A DNA stretch of 64,000 bases from 20CM-2-55-15 sp963738025. Lineage in GTDB: Bacteria > Acidobacteriota > Terriglobia > 20CM-2-55-15. The position numbers were made by a program, and so were the translations under genes. The notes below the pieces were generated by a model, which saw nothing but the letters and a program-made list of their open reading frames with translations, was not told the DNA's origin and did not search any database. Positions 1-8,707 of the stretch are shown here, in pieces. The stretch is taken from NCBI GenBank assembly GCA_963738025.1, contig CAVTWA010000005.1, positions 124,001-188,000 on the forward strand, given 5' to 3'. Each line of letters begins with the position of its first letter. Positions within the stretch are counted from its first letter, which is position 1.

Positions 1-715
1 GGAGTTCCCTGGCCTTGCCGTTCTTCTGGGCCGCTTCGACAGCGTTCATCGTCGGTCCGTAGAATCGTTCAAACAGGTCGATAAACTGTGCCGGAGTTTT
101 GTCGGGCGATGCGAAATAGTAAGTGTCCTGGATCATGGAGATTTTCTCCTTAGCCACGCCTGCCTGGCCAAAGCGCTCGGTAATGTGACTTTCGACACCC
201 CACGTCATCGGGCTGATAAAGCCTTCCGGTGGTGGAGGAGTAAACGCAGAACTGATCTTCAACACTTGCGATACGAATGTTGGATCGTTTGGAATCCAGT
301 TACCCATCACGATGCGGCCGCCTGATTTTGTGACGCGCACCATCTCCTTGGCGACATCGAAGGGTTTGGGTGCGAACATGGCGCCGAAGATCGAGACGGT
401 CAGATCAAATGATTTGTCGGCGACGCCTTGCAGATTGGAGGCATCGCCCTCATGAAACTTCAACCGCGTGAGACCCGCTGCGGCGGCCCGCCGGTTTCCG
501 GCCTCCACCAGGTTGCTGGCGATGTCGATGCCAACCACTTCTGCTCCCAGACGGGCCATGGGGAGCGCCGTGGTGCCGTCTCCACAGCCGAGATCGAGAA
601 CCCGCAGAGACGGTGTTACCTCGATAGATTGGACCAGTGCTTCACCGGATTGACGCATGAAAGCGGCAATCGCCGTGAAGTCACCTTTCTCCCACAATGC
701 TTTATTCGGATTCAT
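1..715 (-). CDS. Class I SAM-dependent methyltransferase, 3' end outside window
   Basis: The minus strand reads openly from an ATG at 715 to the window edge (238 residues, no stop), so the C-terminus is missing. Residues 39-47 give the SAM-binding motif I (VLDLGCGDG), followed by the acidic residue of motif II in VVGIDIA. The body resembles the Methyltransf_11/25 type found in UbiE-like small-molecule methyltransferases. An AAGGAGCT ribosome site lies just upstream of the ATG. The gene is divergent from an AraC-type regulator across about 160 bases, so shared control is possible. The substrate cannot be told from sequence; SAM-dependent methyl transfer is a family-level inference. Confidence 0.88.
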   Translation of the reverse strand, partial: MNPNKALWEKGDFTAIAAFMRQSGEALVQSIEVTPSLRVLDLGCGDGTTALPMARLGAEVVGIDIASNLVEAGNRRAAAAGLTRLKFHEGDASNLQGVADKSFDLTVSIFGAMFAPKPFDVAKEMVRVTKSGGRIVMGNWIPNDPTFVSQVLKISSAFTPPPPEGFISPMTWGVESHITERFGQAGVAKEKISMIQDTYYFASPDKTPAQFIDLFERFYGPTMNAVEAAQKNGKAREL

Positions 716-878
716 AAGAGCTCCTTTTCTGCCACTCGTGACTTCAGAGTTGCAATGGTGCAACGCGCGTGTTGAGATGTCCATGCTCGAGCGTCGCCAT
801 GAATTGCTCGAAAGGCCTGCGGAAGCGCATTGCTTTGCCTGGAGGCCAGGAAAGTTTGCCGGGATTCCAGGAGACTGA

Positions 879-1851
879 GTGGACGCCTTCTCGCAAATTC
901 TGAGTGGAGTCAAACTGAACGGAGCTGTGTTTTTCCGCGCCGAATTCTCCGCTCCCTGGGGGTTCTCGACGCCAACCGCAAAGGTCCTGACCGCAACCCA
1001 CGCACCGGGCGCGGAACACCTGGTGCTGTACCATCTGGTCATTCAAGGCGGCGCATTTATCGAGATGTTGGATGGAGAGTCCCTCGAACTCAGCCCCGGA
1101 GATGTCGTCGTTTTTCCCCATGGTGATCCCCACCACATGAGCAGCGGCAAAGAGGCCGTACTGCCGTTTCCGAATTACGGTATCGGTGCGAAGATCCTGT
1201 CGCGTGATCTGACGCCTTTGTGTGCGGGAGGTGGTGGCGATACTTCGCGGTTTGTCTGCGGCTATATGACGTGCGATCCGCACCTCTGCCGCCCGATCCT
1301 GAACTCACTTCCGCGGGTCTTCAAGACCAATATCCGCGCCGGATAGCTCTGGTCACTGGCTGGAAAATTCGATTCTGCACCTGGTGGAAGAAGCCGCTTC
1401 TGGCCGGATCGGCAGCGAGGCGATGCTCGCGAAACTCTCAGAAGCGTTCTTCGTCGATACGATACGCCGCTACGTGGCCACGTTGCCTGGACAACAAACG
1501 GGCTGGCTCGCGGGAGCGCGCGATCCTGTCGTGGGGAAGAGCCTCGGATTGCTGCACAGCCGCGTTGCGCATCCGTGGACGATCGCAGATCTGGCAAACG
1601 AGGTGGGCATCTCGCGATCCGCCCTTGTGGAGCGCTTTACCCGCTATCTTTCCGAACCGCCCATGACGTACTTGACCCGCTGGAGACTCCAACTCGCCGC
1701 ACGATTGCTCAAAAGAACATCGCGAGGCGTCGCGGACATCGCCGCAGAAGTCGGATACGAGTCGGAAGCAGCTTTCAATCGCGCATTCAAGCGTGAGTTC
1801 GGTCAGCCTCCAGGCCGATACCGAAGCGATTACAAGGCGGCCGCTATGTAG
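879..1851 (+). pseudogene. AraC-family regulator with N-terminal cupin, split by a one-base shift
   Basis: The reading frame starts at GTG 879 behind CAGGAGA and encodes the cupin_6-type sensor half (pattern ..GAVFFRAEFSAPWG.., then SLELSPGDVVVFPHGD). It hits a stop at 1344-1346. The family sequence resumes one frame over at about 1342 (..DSSGHWLENSILHLVEEA..) and runs to 1851 with two helix-turn-helix motifs of AraC type (TIADLANEVGISRSAL and VADIAAEVGYESEAAF). Deleting one G of the GCCGG at about 1338-1342 restores a single protein of roughly 323 residues, the usual length. It is therefore either a recent frameshift mutation or an assembly error. The neighbouring divergent methyltransferase is a candidate target. 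Confidence 0.85.
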
Positions 1852-1856
1852 GTGCG

Positions 1857-2046
1857 GTCGATGACCATACGTGTCCAAGACAGGATGGACGAGGAACTGC
1901 AGAGTGGCGCCTTGTAAAGGTTGAACCTGGTTTAGGTGTAAACGGGTGTGGACCAGTCCCCGCCTAAGCTAAGAGTTAGGCGGGGACTTTGCGCACTGCT
2001 AATTGGTCCTTATCTTGGACATCTCTGGTCATAGACCGCGCCTACA
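1857..2046. repeat. Palindromic intergenic element, family 1 copy A
   Basis: This is a roughly 190-base non-coding element with landmarks GTCCAAGACAG, GTGGCGCCTTGTAAAGGTT, a central inverted repeat CCCCGCCTAA..TTAGGCGGGG and a distal TATCTTGGACATCTCTGGTC followed by CATAGACCGCGCCTAC. The outer parts (GTCCAAGACAG versus the reverse of CTTGGAC) are imperfect inverted repeats, so the element is MITE-like. Related copies lie at 28575-28868, 30376-30485 and 31325-31632. No transposase is visible. Confidence 0.75.
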
Positions 2047-2056
2047 AAATCGATGG

Positions 2057-2416
2057 CTATTTGCTGCCGGGCGATGGTTCATTCAGAATCGGAATGTCAG
2101 CGAGGGGAACGGGCGCCGGTACGGACTGTATATAGGCGTATACGTCTGCCAGTTCCTGATCGGTCATTACCTGCTTTCGAAAGGGAGGCATGTTGCTGGG
2201 ACGCGGACTGCGCACATAGGAAGTAAATCCGGCGGGCGTCAACCTGGTTTGCGCCAGCCGTGGTCCTGCCAGTCCGCCCTGGCCGACCGTACCATGACAC
2301 TGATAACAGCCGTTGCGCATGAAAACTCGCTTGCCGTTTGCGGAATCGCCGGTCTTTGTCTGCGCCATGACAGTGGCGGCCAGCGGCAGTAGAAGCACTA
2401 ATAATGTCTTCATCAT
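2057..2416 (-). CDS. Small exported c-type cytochrome
   Basis: This is a 119-residue protein with a Sec signal peptide (MMKTLLVLLLPLAATVMAQ) and one haem c site, CYQCH, at about residues 37-41. The likely distal ligand is a Met in NMPPFRKQ, and the tail ELADVYAYIQSV is the usual class I cytochrome C-terminal helix. It should carry electrons in the periplasm. The start is one of two adjacent ATGs at 2411-2416, behind AAGGA. It is the last gene of a three-gene run with the ThDP enzyme (16 bases apart) and the EthD protein, which suggests it takes electrons from, or passes them near, that enzyme. The partnership is inferred from position only. Confidence 0.9.
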   Translation of the reverse strand: MMKTLLVLLLPLAATVMAQTKTGDSANGKRVFMRNGCYQCHGTVGQGGLAGPRLAQTRLTPAGFTSYVRSPRPSNMPPFRKQVMTDQELADVYAYIQSVPAPVPLADIPILNEPSPGSK

Positions 2417-2432
2417 TGTTAATCCTTCAGCG

Positions 2433-4340
2433 CTATCTTGGCTGCGTCACCACATCAAGAAGCGCCGGTTCGCCGGCCTTTACTCTCTCGATGGCGCGCC
2501 GGATTGCGGGGGCGAGATTTTTCGGGTCCGTAATCGGGCCCTCGGCGTAGAGACCATAACCCTTCGCAATCGAGGCGTAATCGATATCGGGGCTCACCAG
2601 CGCCGTGCCGATATCGCCGTTTTGAATGCCGCGATTGAACTTCGCGCCGAACATCTGAATATACATGCGCTCTTCATGGTAGGAGCGATTGTTGTGCATG
2701 ATATTCAGCAGAGGAATTTTATGGTGCGCGGCGGTCCACAACACAGCCGGCGCGTAGTTGAGATCGCCGTCGTTCTGAATGTTGATCGTCAAGCGGCCGT
2801 GTTTCTTGTTCGCCAGCGCTGCGCCGATGGCAGCGGGAGCGCCATAGCCCATGCCCGACCCGCCGTGTGTTCCGATAAATTGATAGTGTTTGTCGAAGTT
2901 CCACAGCCGTGTTGGCCACGAACTGATCATTCGATCCCAGGAGACTAAGGACCAGTCTTCATTCTTGATCTGGGCCCAAAGTTCAGCTGAGAGGCGCGCC
3001 GTACTGATCGGGCTGGCATCCCAGCCGATTGTCGCCAGTTCGCGATGCTGCTGCCGCCAGCGGCGGCCCGCTTCGGCAATCTTCGCGCCACGCTCCTGCA
3101 TGAGGCGGCGGCGATCCGAAGTCGTCAGTTTCTTTATGGCCTCAATCAGCTCCGGCAATGTCGCTTCTGCGTCGCCGGTAATCGAAAGATCCGCTTCCAT
3201 ATAACGGCCGAAATCCTGATGGTTCGATTTATGATTCAGTTCGACTGCGGACACTGTGATGATTTTCGCTCCCGGCTTCGTCACAGGACGCGACTCCATG
3301 CCAAACCGGTTCAGCGGCGTCATCTGGTGGGTCATGCCCCAGAAGTCCTGGACCTCGAGCCCGAGAATAACGTCGGCATCCGCAACGCTGGGCGTTTGCG
3401 GCAGAACGCCGGGATCCCCGTAAAGCGGGTGAGAACTCGGAAAATTCATGCGCATGCGCTGATCTTTGACGGGGGCTTGAAGTGCTTCCGCCAGCTGGAC
3501 CAGCAGTTCCACTCCCTTTGGCGTACGAGCGACGCGTCCTGCGACGATCACAGGATTTTCAGCAGCAACGAGCATTCTGGCTGCTTCCTGTACGGCGGCG
3601 GAATCACCCTGGGGAGGCGCGCTCATCACCAGTTTCGGAATTCGCAGGTTCTTGTCGGCGACAGGCTCTTCCTGAAGTGTCCCATCGGCGACGATAACGA
3701 CAGGCTCGTAAGGCGGCGTCATCGCGATTTTGTACGCCCGAACGGCCGATTCTGCGAAGTGTCCTAAAGAGACGGGCGTGTCGTCCCACTTGATGAAATC
3801 GCGCACCATCGAAGCGGCATCCTGAACGCTGTGCACCCACTCCGCATTATTGCGGCGGAAATTAACATCGAGAATGTTGCCGAGGACGATGTAGAGAGGA
3901 ACGCGATCGGCGTAACAGTTGAAGATCGCCATGGACGCATGCTGAAGGCCGACATTGCCATGCGCCATGATCATCATCGGTTTGCCTTCAATTTTGGCGT
4001 AGCCGTGGGCCATGGCCGCCGCGGACTCTTCGTGGCAACAGGTAAGCCACTCCGGCTCTTTGTTGCCGCCGTAGTTGATCAATGATTCCTGGAGACCTCG
4101 GAAGCTCGATCCCGGATTCGCCGCGCAATACTCGATGCCGAGCGTCTTGATGACGTCCACCATGAAGTCCGAGCCCGGCTTCTCGTTTCCGGTAATTTCC
4201 ACGGCGCCGCGACCTTCAGCGGGCGCAGACTGCCCTGCCTGTTGCGCCGTCGCGAGCGGCTTTGCTACCAGGCCCGCCGCGCCTGCAGCGGCGCCCTTCA
4301 GGAAACCGCGGCGGCCGACGGGTTGTTTCGACTTCGACAT
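2433..4340 (-). CDS. Tat-exported thiamine-diphosphate-dependent enzyme (acetolactate synthase-like)
   Basis: The 635-residue protein has the three-domain layout of ThDP enzymes such as acetolactate synthase, benzoylformate decarboxylase and oxalyl-CoA decarboxylase. The N-terminal pyrimidine-binding domain has the activating glutamate in CCHEESAAAMAHGYA (about residues 101-115). A central domain follows, and the C-terminal pyrophosphate/Mg site reads QNDGDLNYAP with NN about 27 residues later. Unusually, it begins with a twin-arginine signal, GRRGFLKGAAAGAAG (residues 9-23), so the folded enzyme with cofactor may be exported. It lies 24 bases after an EthD-like gene and 16 before a cytochrome c gene. 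The substrate is unknown. Acetolactate synthesis is unlikely for an exported, cytochrome-linked enzyme; oxidative decarboxylation of a 2-oxo acid is a guess. Confidence 0.85.
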   Translation of the reverse strand: MSKSKQPVGRRGFLKGAAAGAAGLVAKPLATAQQAGQSAPAEGRGAVEITGNEKPGSDFMVDVIKTLGIEYCAANPGSSFRGLQESLINYGGNKEPEWLTCCHEESAAAMAHGYAKIEGKPMMIMAHGNVGLQHASMAIFNCYADRVPLYIVLGNILDVNFRRNNAEWVHSVQDAASMVRDFIKWDDTPVSLGHFAESAVRAYKIAMTPPYEPVVIVADGTLQEEPVADKNLRIPKLVMSAPPQGDSAAVQEAARMLVAAENPVIVAGRVARTPKGVELLVQLAEALQAPVKDQRMRMNFPSSHPLYGDPGVLPQTPSVADADVILGLEVQDFWGMTHQMTPLNRFGMESRPVTKPGAKIITVSAVELNHKSNHQDFGRYMEADLSITGDAEATLPELIEAIKKLTTSDRRRLMQERGAKIAEAGRRWRQQHRELATIGWDASPISTARLSAELWAQIKNEDWSLVSWDRMISSWPTRLWNFDKHYQFIGTHGGSGMGYGAPAAIGAALANKKHGRLTINIQNDGDLNYAPAVLWTAAHHKIPLLNIMHNNRSYHEERMYIQMFGAKFNRGIQNGDIGTALVSPDIDYASIAKGYGLYAEGPITDPKNLAPAIRRAIERVKAGEPALLDVVTQPR

Positions 4341-4364
4341 GGCGCCTGTCCTCCCTTTCGGATA

Positions 4365-4679
4365 TCAACCGACAACGACTTCGCTGATCTGGATCACGGG
4401 CGAGAGATTGGTGTAGTTGGCAATGTCGCCCATGATTTCTTGCGCATGTGGAGTGAAAGCCGTTTGAAATGCTTCCATTGAATCGCAAAAAATGTGGCAC
4501 ATGCCGATGTACGGCGCAGGAGCACCTGGAGCACCGCCTGCCAGCCCTTTATCCACCGTGTAACTCTTGCAGATCTCGCCCATTCTCGACTTCAGCAATG
4601 GCATGTGCTTGTCGCGATAATACTCATGGTCGAATCGAGCCCCGGGAGTGTTCGGGTACATCACAGTAACCTTAATCAT
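4365..4679 (-). CDS. EthD-domain protein
   Basis: This 104-residue protein matches the EthD dimeric alpha-beta barrel family: MIKVTVMYPNTPGARFDHEY, then YRDKHMPLL and the C-terminal strand PVIQISEVVVG. The His in DKHMPL is the conserved family residue. Family members are small cytoplasmic proteins, often in degradation operons (EthD was first seen with ether-degrading P450). There is no signal peptide. A ribosome site AGGAGGA lies directly upstream of the ATG at 4679. It is the first gene of an operon with the ThDP enzyme and cytochrome c. The function here is unknown. Confidence 0.85.
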   Translation of the reverse strand: MIKVTVMYPNTPGARFDHEYYRDKHMPLLKSRMGEICKSYTVDKGLAGGAPGAPAPYIGMCHIFCDSMEAFQTAFTPHAQEIMGDIANYTNLSPVIQISEVVVG

Positions 4680-4769
4680 TTTTCCTCCTGGTGAAGTGTA
4701 GTGTTACGCGCCGATCGAAATCCACGTATACGTTTCGCTCGGGGGGAAAGCCTGGAGCAACGATTCCGA

Positions 4770-5056
4770 TCAGGGGCGCATATTCAGTGAAGCACAGCGG
4801 CGTGCGACATTTCGAAGTGGAGCTGGAAAAAGTGGCCGACTACCTCCAGCTTACGATTCGAGATCAAGGTGTAGGTTTTGATCCGGGCAAGGCGATGCAC
4901 ACCGGTGGCATTGGGCTGATCAGCATGCGGGAGAGAGTCCACCTTCTGAAGGGCACACTGTCGATTGTTTCGAGCCCACAAGCGGGAACGGAGATCAAGG
5001 CTCGCGTCCCGATCACTGCCGGTGCCGAAGCCGAGACAAAAGGTGCCTCGGGGTGA
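4770..5056 (+). pseudogene. Remnant of a NarL-type sensor histidine kinase (C-terminal ATPase part)
   Basis: Only the end of a HATPase_c domain is present: VKHSGVRHFEVELE, the G1-like motif RDQGVGFDPG, the G2-like motif GGIGLISMRERV and the closing strand GTEIKARVPIT. A complete kinase would need the N box, a dimerisation domain and usually sensor domains upstream. Instead, about 80 bases of unrelated sequence separate it from the start of the EthD operon on the other strand. It can be read from an ATG at 4691, but the first 25 or so residues do not look like the family. It is taken as a decayed fragment left by deletion or rearrangement. Confidence 0.75.
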
Positions 5057-5095
5057 GTCAAAAAAGAATGGATGCGGCGGTGCGTGTGTCTGCAC

Positions 5096-5318
5096 TCCCC
5101 GCCTGAGTCAGGCGGGGATGCCCTCGCGAAGCGAGGGCCGGGGCGGTCTGTTCAAGATCCCGCGCAGCGGCTTCTTATGAATTTCCGCAAAGCGCACCGA
5201 ATCGATAAGGGCGCTGCGCGGTCATCGATACCAATAAGGTGCGCGCTGCGCGCGGACGTTGAACAGACCGCCCCGCCTTCGCTTCGCGAAGTCACCCCGC
5301 CTAACTTAGGCGGGGAGT
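5096..5318. repeat. Palindromic intergenic element, family 2 copy B
   Basis: This is a long imperfect inverted repeat. The outer arms are CCCCGCCTGAGTCAGGCGGG on the left and CCCGCCTAACTTAGGCGGG on the right. The inner arms are GGGCGGTCTGTTCAA and TTGAACAGACCGCCC, about 95 bases apart. Between them are GC-rich stretches such as GTGCGCGCTGCGCGCGGAC. Copy C (12205-12412) has the same plan and the inner block also occurs inside copy D (28575-28868). No protein is encoded. Confidence 0.75.
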
Positions 5319-5404
5319 TGTCCGTAATAGATGCTCGTTACGGCAAAGACACATTGCGCATACCGCGCCTAAAGGCTGATTATGTTATTCTCGCGCTCTG
5401 ACGC

Positions 5405-5704
5405 ATGAAGGTTATCGCCGGGTTCGTTACCATCGTCTTAGCTCTGCATTTGCAATGCGGCGGATCATGTTTGCTCAGTTCTTTTTCCCGGCCAGAGCCG
5501 CCCTGCCATCAGCATCCGGCGCACGAGAGTCATAGCCCGTGTGATCAAGGTCCGGTTATACAGATGACCTCTGACCTTCCGGCCATTGTGCCGGCCGTCA
5601 TTAAAACATCACTACCGCCTGATGTCGCCATCACTGTCTTCAACCGGGAAAAACCACCGGACTTCCTGGCTGCGTCCATTCGCACCTCTGTCTTGAGAGT
5701 CTGA
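5405..5704 (+). CDS. Small exported His/Cys-rich protein of unknown function
   Basis: This 99-residue protein has a hydrophobic N-terminus (MKVIAGFVTIVLALHLQCGG), compatible with a signal peptide or lipoprotein signal, followed by PCHQHPAHESHSPCDQ, a short stretch with four His and two Cys that could bind a metal. The rest is Pro-rich and unremarkable. It lies just upstream of an outer-membrane protein of the type found in acidobacterial metal-resistance loci and is probably in the same transcript. No specific family is recognised; metal binding is inferred from composition and context. Confidence 0.6.
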   Translation: MKVIAGFVTIVLALHLQCGGSCLLSSFSRPEPPCHQHPAHESHSPCDQGPVIQMTSDLPAIVPAVIKTSLPPDVAITVFNREKPPDFLAASIRTSVLRV

Positions 5705-5776
5705 CGAAGTCGCGGGCGTCACGCCTGCGTTCAAATTCCATATTTTTGTCTATTTGGATTGAAGGCTGGGAAGTAT

Positions 5777-7067
5777 ATGACCAGAACTCGTCTTTCTCTG
5801 TTGATAACGTTTTATGCCTTGTCGACCAGTTCACTCAGCGCGCAGATGACCATGGCGCGGCATGGCAGCCATGGAAAATTCCGTCGGCTATCTTTCCTCC
5901 GGAACGAGCATCGAGCCGAAGATCACGTCGGAATTCGAGCCCATGATCCACACGACGCTGGGAAACTGGACGCTGATGTTTCACGCCAGCGTCTTTGGCG
6001 TCGAGACGCAGCAAACGGGCCCGCGGGGCGCGGACAAATTCTTCTCGACGAACTGGCTGATGCCGATGGTGTCGCGCGATTTCGGACGGCAGACGCTCAC
6101 CTTCCGCACCATGCTGAGCCTCGAACCCGCAACCGTGACGCAGCGCCGTTACCCTGAGCTCTTCCAGGTTGGAGAGACCGCTTACGGGCGGCCAATCATC
6201 GACGCTCAGCATCCGCACGACTTCTTTATGGAAATTGCCGGCCGCTATGATTTTCGCTTAAACGAGCAGGGGGCGCGGCTCTACATCTACGGCGGCCCCA
6301 TCGGGGACCCGGCCCTTGGCCCCACGGCCTACTCGCATCGGACGTCTGTGTCCGAAGATCCGATCGCCATGCTCGGGCACCATCAGCAAGACTCGACGCA
6401 CATCTCGGATGACGTCATCACGCTTGGACTCTCGGCAGGCCCGCTTCAGCTGGAGGCCTCCACCTTCCGCGGCCGCGAAACGGACGAAAACCGATGGAAC
6501 ATCGACCAGGGCATCCCCGATTCGTTTTCATCCCGCGTGACCGCCGGTTTCAGCAGCCATCTGGTCGGCCAGTTTTCGATGGGACGCATCAACAACCGCG
6601 AGGCCCTCGAGCCGAATCTCGACACGCTGCGCACCACGGCATCGCTCGAGCACAGTCTGCGTTTCACGCGCGGTCACATTTCGTCGAGCCTCATCTGGGG
6701 CCGGAACAAAGATCTCCCGGGCTCGGGCGCCCGCATTTTAAATTCGTATTCTGCCGAATCGACGGTCCAGGTCGATCGCAACTGGGCCTGGACTCGGATC
6801 GAAAACGTTGACCGCGATCGCAGCCTGCTCGGTGGAAACGAAGACCCGATCGGCCGAGTGCAGTCATACACGTTCGGTTTAGAGCGGGATTTACCGATCG
6901 GCCTTTCGTCCGTAAATCTGGGCCTGGGGTTCCAGGTGACAACGTACGGCGTGCCGCCCCAACTTCAGCAGGCCTACGGAGACCATCCCGCCGGATTCCA
7001 GGTCTTCCTCCACTTTCGGCCCGCGGGTAACATCGGGTCGCACATGCAGATGATGCATCAACACTGA
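5777..7067 (+). pseudogene. Outer-membrane beta-barrel-like protein, one-base frameshift after the signal peptide
   Basis: A signal peptide is readable from ATG 5777 (TRTRLSLLITFYALSTSSLS, then AQ). The mature part continues in a different frame from about 5862 (..NSVGYLSSGTSIEPK..) to 7067. Removing one base near 5861 joins them into about 430 residues. The mature part has alternating strands and conserved motifs such as GPRGADKFFSTNWLM, RPIIDAQHPHDFFME and SHHQ-like GHHQQDSTHIS. I associate these with a conserved acidobacterial outer-membrane family often near copper or heavy-metal resistance genes. It ends in a His/Met-rich tail (HMQMMHQH). Alternatively, translation starts at ATG 5862 without export, which is unlikely. 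Confidence 0.7.
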
Positions 7068-7131
7068 AAAGGGAAGGGAACTCGAACACAGGAAGCACAA
7101 GAGACACAAGGTTAGTTCCGTCCGGCAGGCA

Positions 7132-7725
7132 TCAGGCCGCCTTTTTTGCTTCCATCGCTGCGACAAGTTCTTTTGAACCGGAACCCCAACGGGAGAGTGC
7201 TTTGACTGCATGCGTGAAGGGGACGTCTATGGGATGCACGCGGTCAGGAGTGAGGATATAGACAGAGCCCGAAACCGGTGTTGGGGCCGAGGGCACAAAA
7301 ACCGTGAAGCGTCCGTCGTCGAACGTTTCAATAATAAAAGCGGGCACGAGTGCCTCTTCGATTTCCGCCAGCGCCGGCTTCCAGACGTTTTCCTCACGGC
7401 TTCCCGCTACCTGTTGAGTCAGGCTCCGAAACAGGGCATACCCTGGAATTTTCTGGAAAAAAGATTGTTCGATCCGTTCCCGTGCCGCCCTCCCCGCCGG
7501 CGCACGAACAGCGACACCAATGAGGAAACAGACGATCAACACGAGCAGAAGAGAGAGGACCTGTTCAGCGGGAAACCATTCCGGGAGCAACTTGACGAAT
7601 GGCCGGACAAGGCTGCCTACTGCTTGCATAACCTTCACTACGAGCAGAACGGAGAGGTAGAGAGGTACCACTATAAGGAGGCCGCCAACAAGCGAACTCA
7701 TAACGAATTGACCGACATGTTTCAT
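7132..7725 (-). CDS. DUF502 family membrane protein
   Basis: This 197-residue protein matches DUF502. Two N-terminal membrane helices (about residues 9-35 and 55-77, LLIVVPLYLSVLLVVKV and VLSLLLVLIVCFLIGVA) are followed by the family region around the motif IPGYALFRSLTQQ and the strands FIIETFDDGRFTVFVPSAP and PVSGSVYILTPDRVHPIDV. The biochemical role of the family is not established; it sits in the inner membrane. It is a stand-alone gene on the minus strand, convergent with the outer-membrane protein gene. Confidence 0.88.
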   Translation of the reverse strand: MKHVGQFVMSSLVGGLLIVVPLYLSVLLVVKVMQAVGSLVRPFVKLLPEWFPAEQVLSLLLVLIVCFLIGVAVRAPAGRAARERIEQSFFQKIPGYALFRSLTQQVAGSREENVWKPALAEIEEALVPAFIIETFDDGRFTVFVPSAPTPVSGSVYILTPDRVHPIDVPFTHAVKALSRWGSGSKELVAAMEAKKAA

Positions 7726-8131
7726 ATGTAAGATGGAGATTCGTGCCGCATTGTTCTGGATCAGCTCAGGAAAGCAAACACAAGGCCAAACGAGGCTGGT
7801 TCAAGAATCACAGCGTTGGGAATGTTCAATCGTAATTGCCGTGGTATGCCACACCACAGCGACATGGCCATTGAGGGATCGTGATGCCTCCGTCTTACGA
7901 CGTGAATTTTCACCTGTAAAGTTTTGTAACCCACCTCGTAGTTCTGCGGAGTTTCGTGGCCACCTTTGCTCTGATACTTTTTTGCGTGAGCTAACCGAGT
8001 TGCAGTCGGATCGGGTGATGGCGCGAAAGAAAGCCCAACTGGGACCTACTCCTTTAAAGCCACCACCACCGGCACTGGTTTGCTCAGGCACTCAGTTGAA
8101 TCAATCGCCAGCAAAATGGAGGTAAACGTTG
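7726..8131. other. Intergenic stretch with no recognised gene
   Basis: These roughly 400 bases separate the divergent DUF502 gene from the acidic protein gene at 8132. Short frames exist on both strands but have no signal, motif or start context that would support a gene. The stretch presumably holds both promoters. The only clear element is the ribosome site TGGAGGTAA at 8117-8125 that serves the downstream gene. Confidence 0.5.
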
Positions 8132-8578
8132 ATGGCCGAACCCCACAGAGAGTCCGGGCGGAAGGGAGTCGCAAGCTTCAAGGGTGGATCCGAAGCTGCC
8201 GGCTCGGCCGAAGGGATCGAACAGTTGGTGGTGACGTTCAACGCCACGATGGGCGAAATCGTCAAGCTGGAAAAAGTCGACAAGGCCGGGAAGCGCGAGG
8301 AACTCACGGAGGAGGACTGCGCAAGGCTGGCGGGCGAGGATGAGGTGGAAGAAATAGAGGCTGCTCTCGGGCAAGCATTTGAGGCAGGTGTCGCGCTTGT
8401 GCTCGGCGATGAGAAGGAGGAGTCCTCGGAGGACGATGACGAGGAAGAGACCGCGTTTCGACAACTTCTCATTGGCGCACTTCTCAAACGAAGCCCTGTC
8501 CGGAGCCGGCTCCTGCATCAACTGCTCCTGCGCCGGTTGCTCCTGCGCCGGCTCCTCAAACGTGGGCTTCACCAGTAA
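8132..8578 (+). CDS. Acidic protein with Leu/Arg-rich C-terminal tail, unknown family
   Basis: The start is ATG 8132 (a TTG precedes it) behind a strong GGAGGT site, giving 148 residues. Residues up to about 95 look like a small folded domain (..IEQLVVTFNATMGEIVKLE.., ..LTEEDCARLAGEDEVEEIE..). An acidic run EESSEDDDEEE follows, and then a strongly basic amphipathic tail (FRQLLIGALLKRSPVRSRLL, then repeated LLRRLL units ending RGLHQ). The tail resembles the repeat unit of the next gene at 8708, which begins 129 bases downstream on the same strand. No signal peptide or membrane helix is evident. I do not recognise the family; the two genes probably act together. Confidence 0.65.
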   Translation: MAEPHRESGRKGVASFKGGSEAAGSAEGIEQLVVTFNATMGEIVKLEKVDKAGKREELTEEDCARLAGEDEVEEIEAALGQAFEAGVALVLGDEKEESSEDDDEEETAFRQLLIGALLKRSPVRSRLLHQLLLRRLLLRRLLKRGLHQ

Positions 8579-8707
8579 AAGCTTGCGTTAAAGATCGAAG
8601 ACATCTGCTTAGCCTTTGCGTCTGCAGTCTGCCAGCCTGGATCGCGTTGGAAGTAACTCAGTTGGAAGCAATCACCGAAACATTTTAACTATTAGAGGAT
8701 AAGGAAC

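Noticed and set aside
4691..5056. Intact small kinase-like gene
   Set aside because: It lacks the N box and dimerisation domain, and its first 25 residues do not fit the family, so it is treated as a remnant.
7733..8125. Plus-strand frame of 130 residues
   Set aside because: No ribosome site, motif or believable composition.
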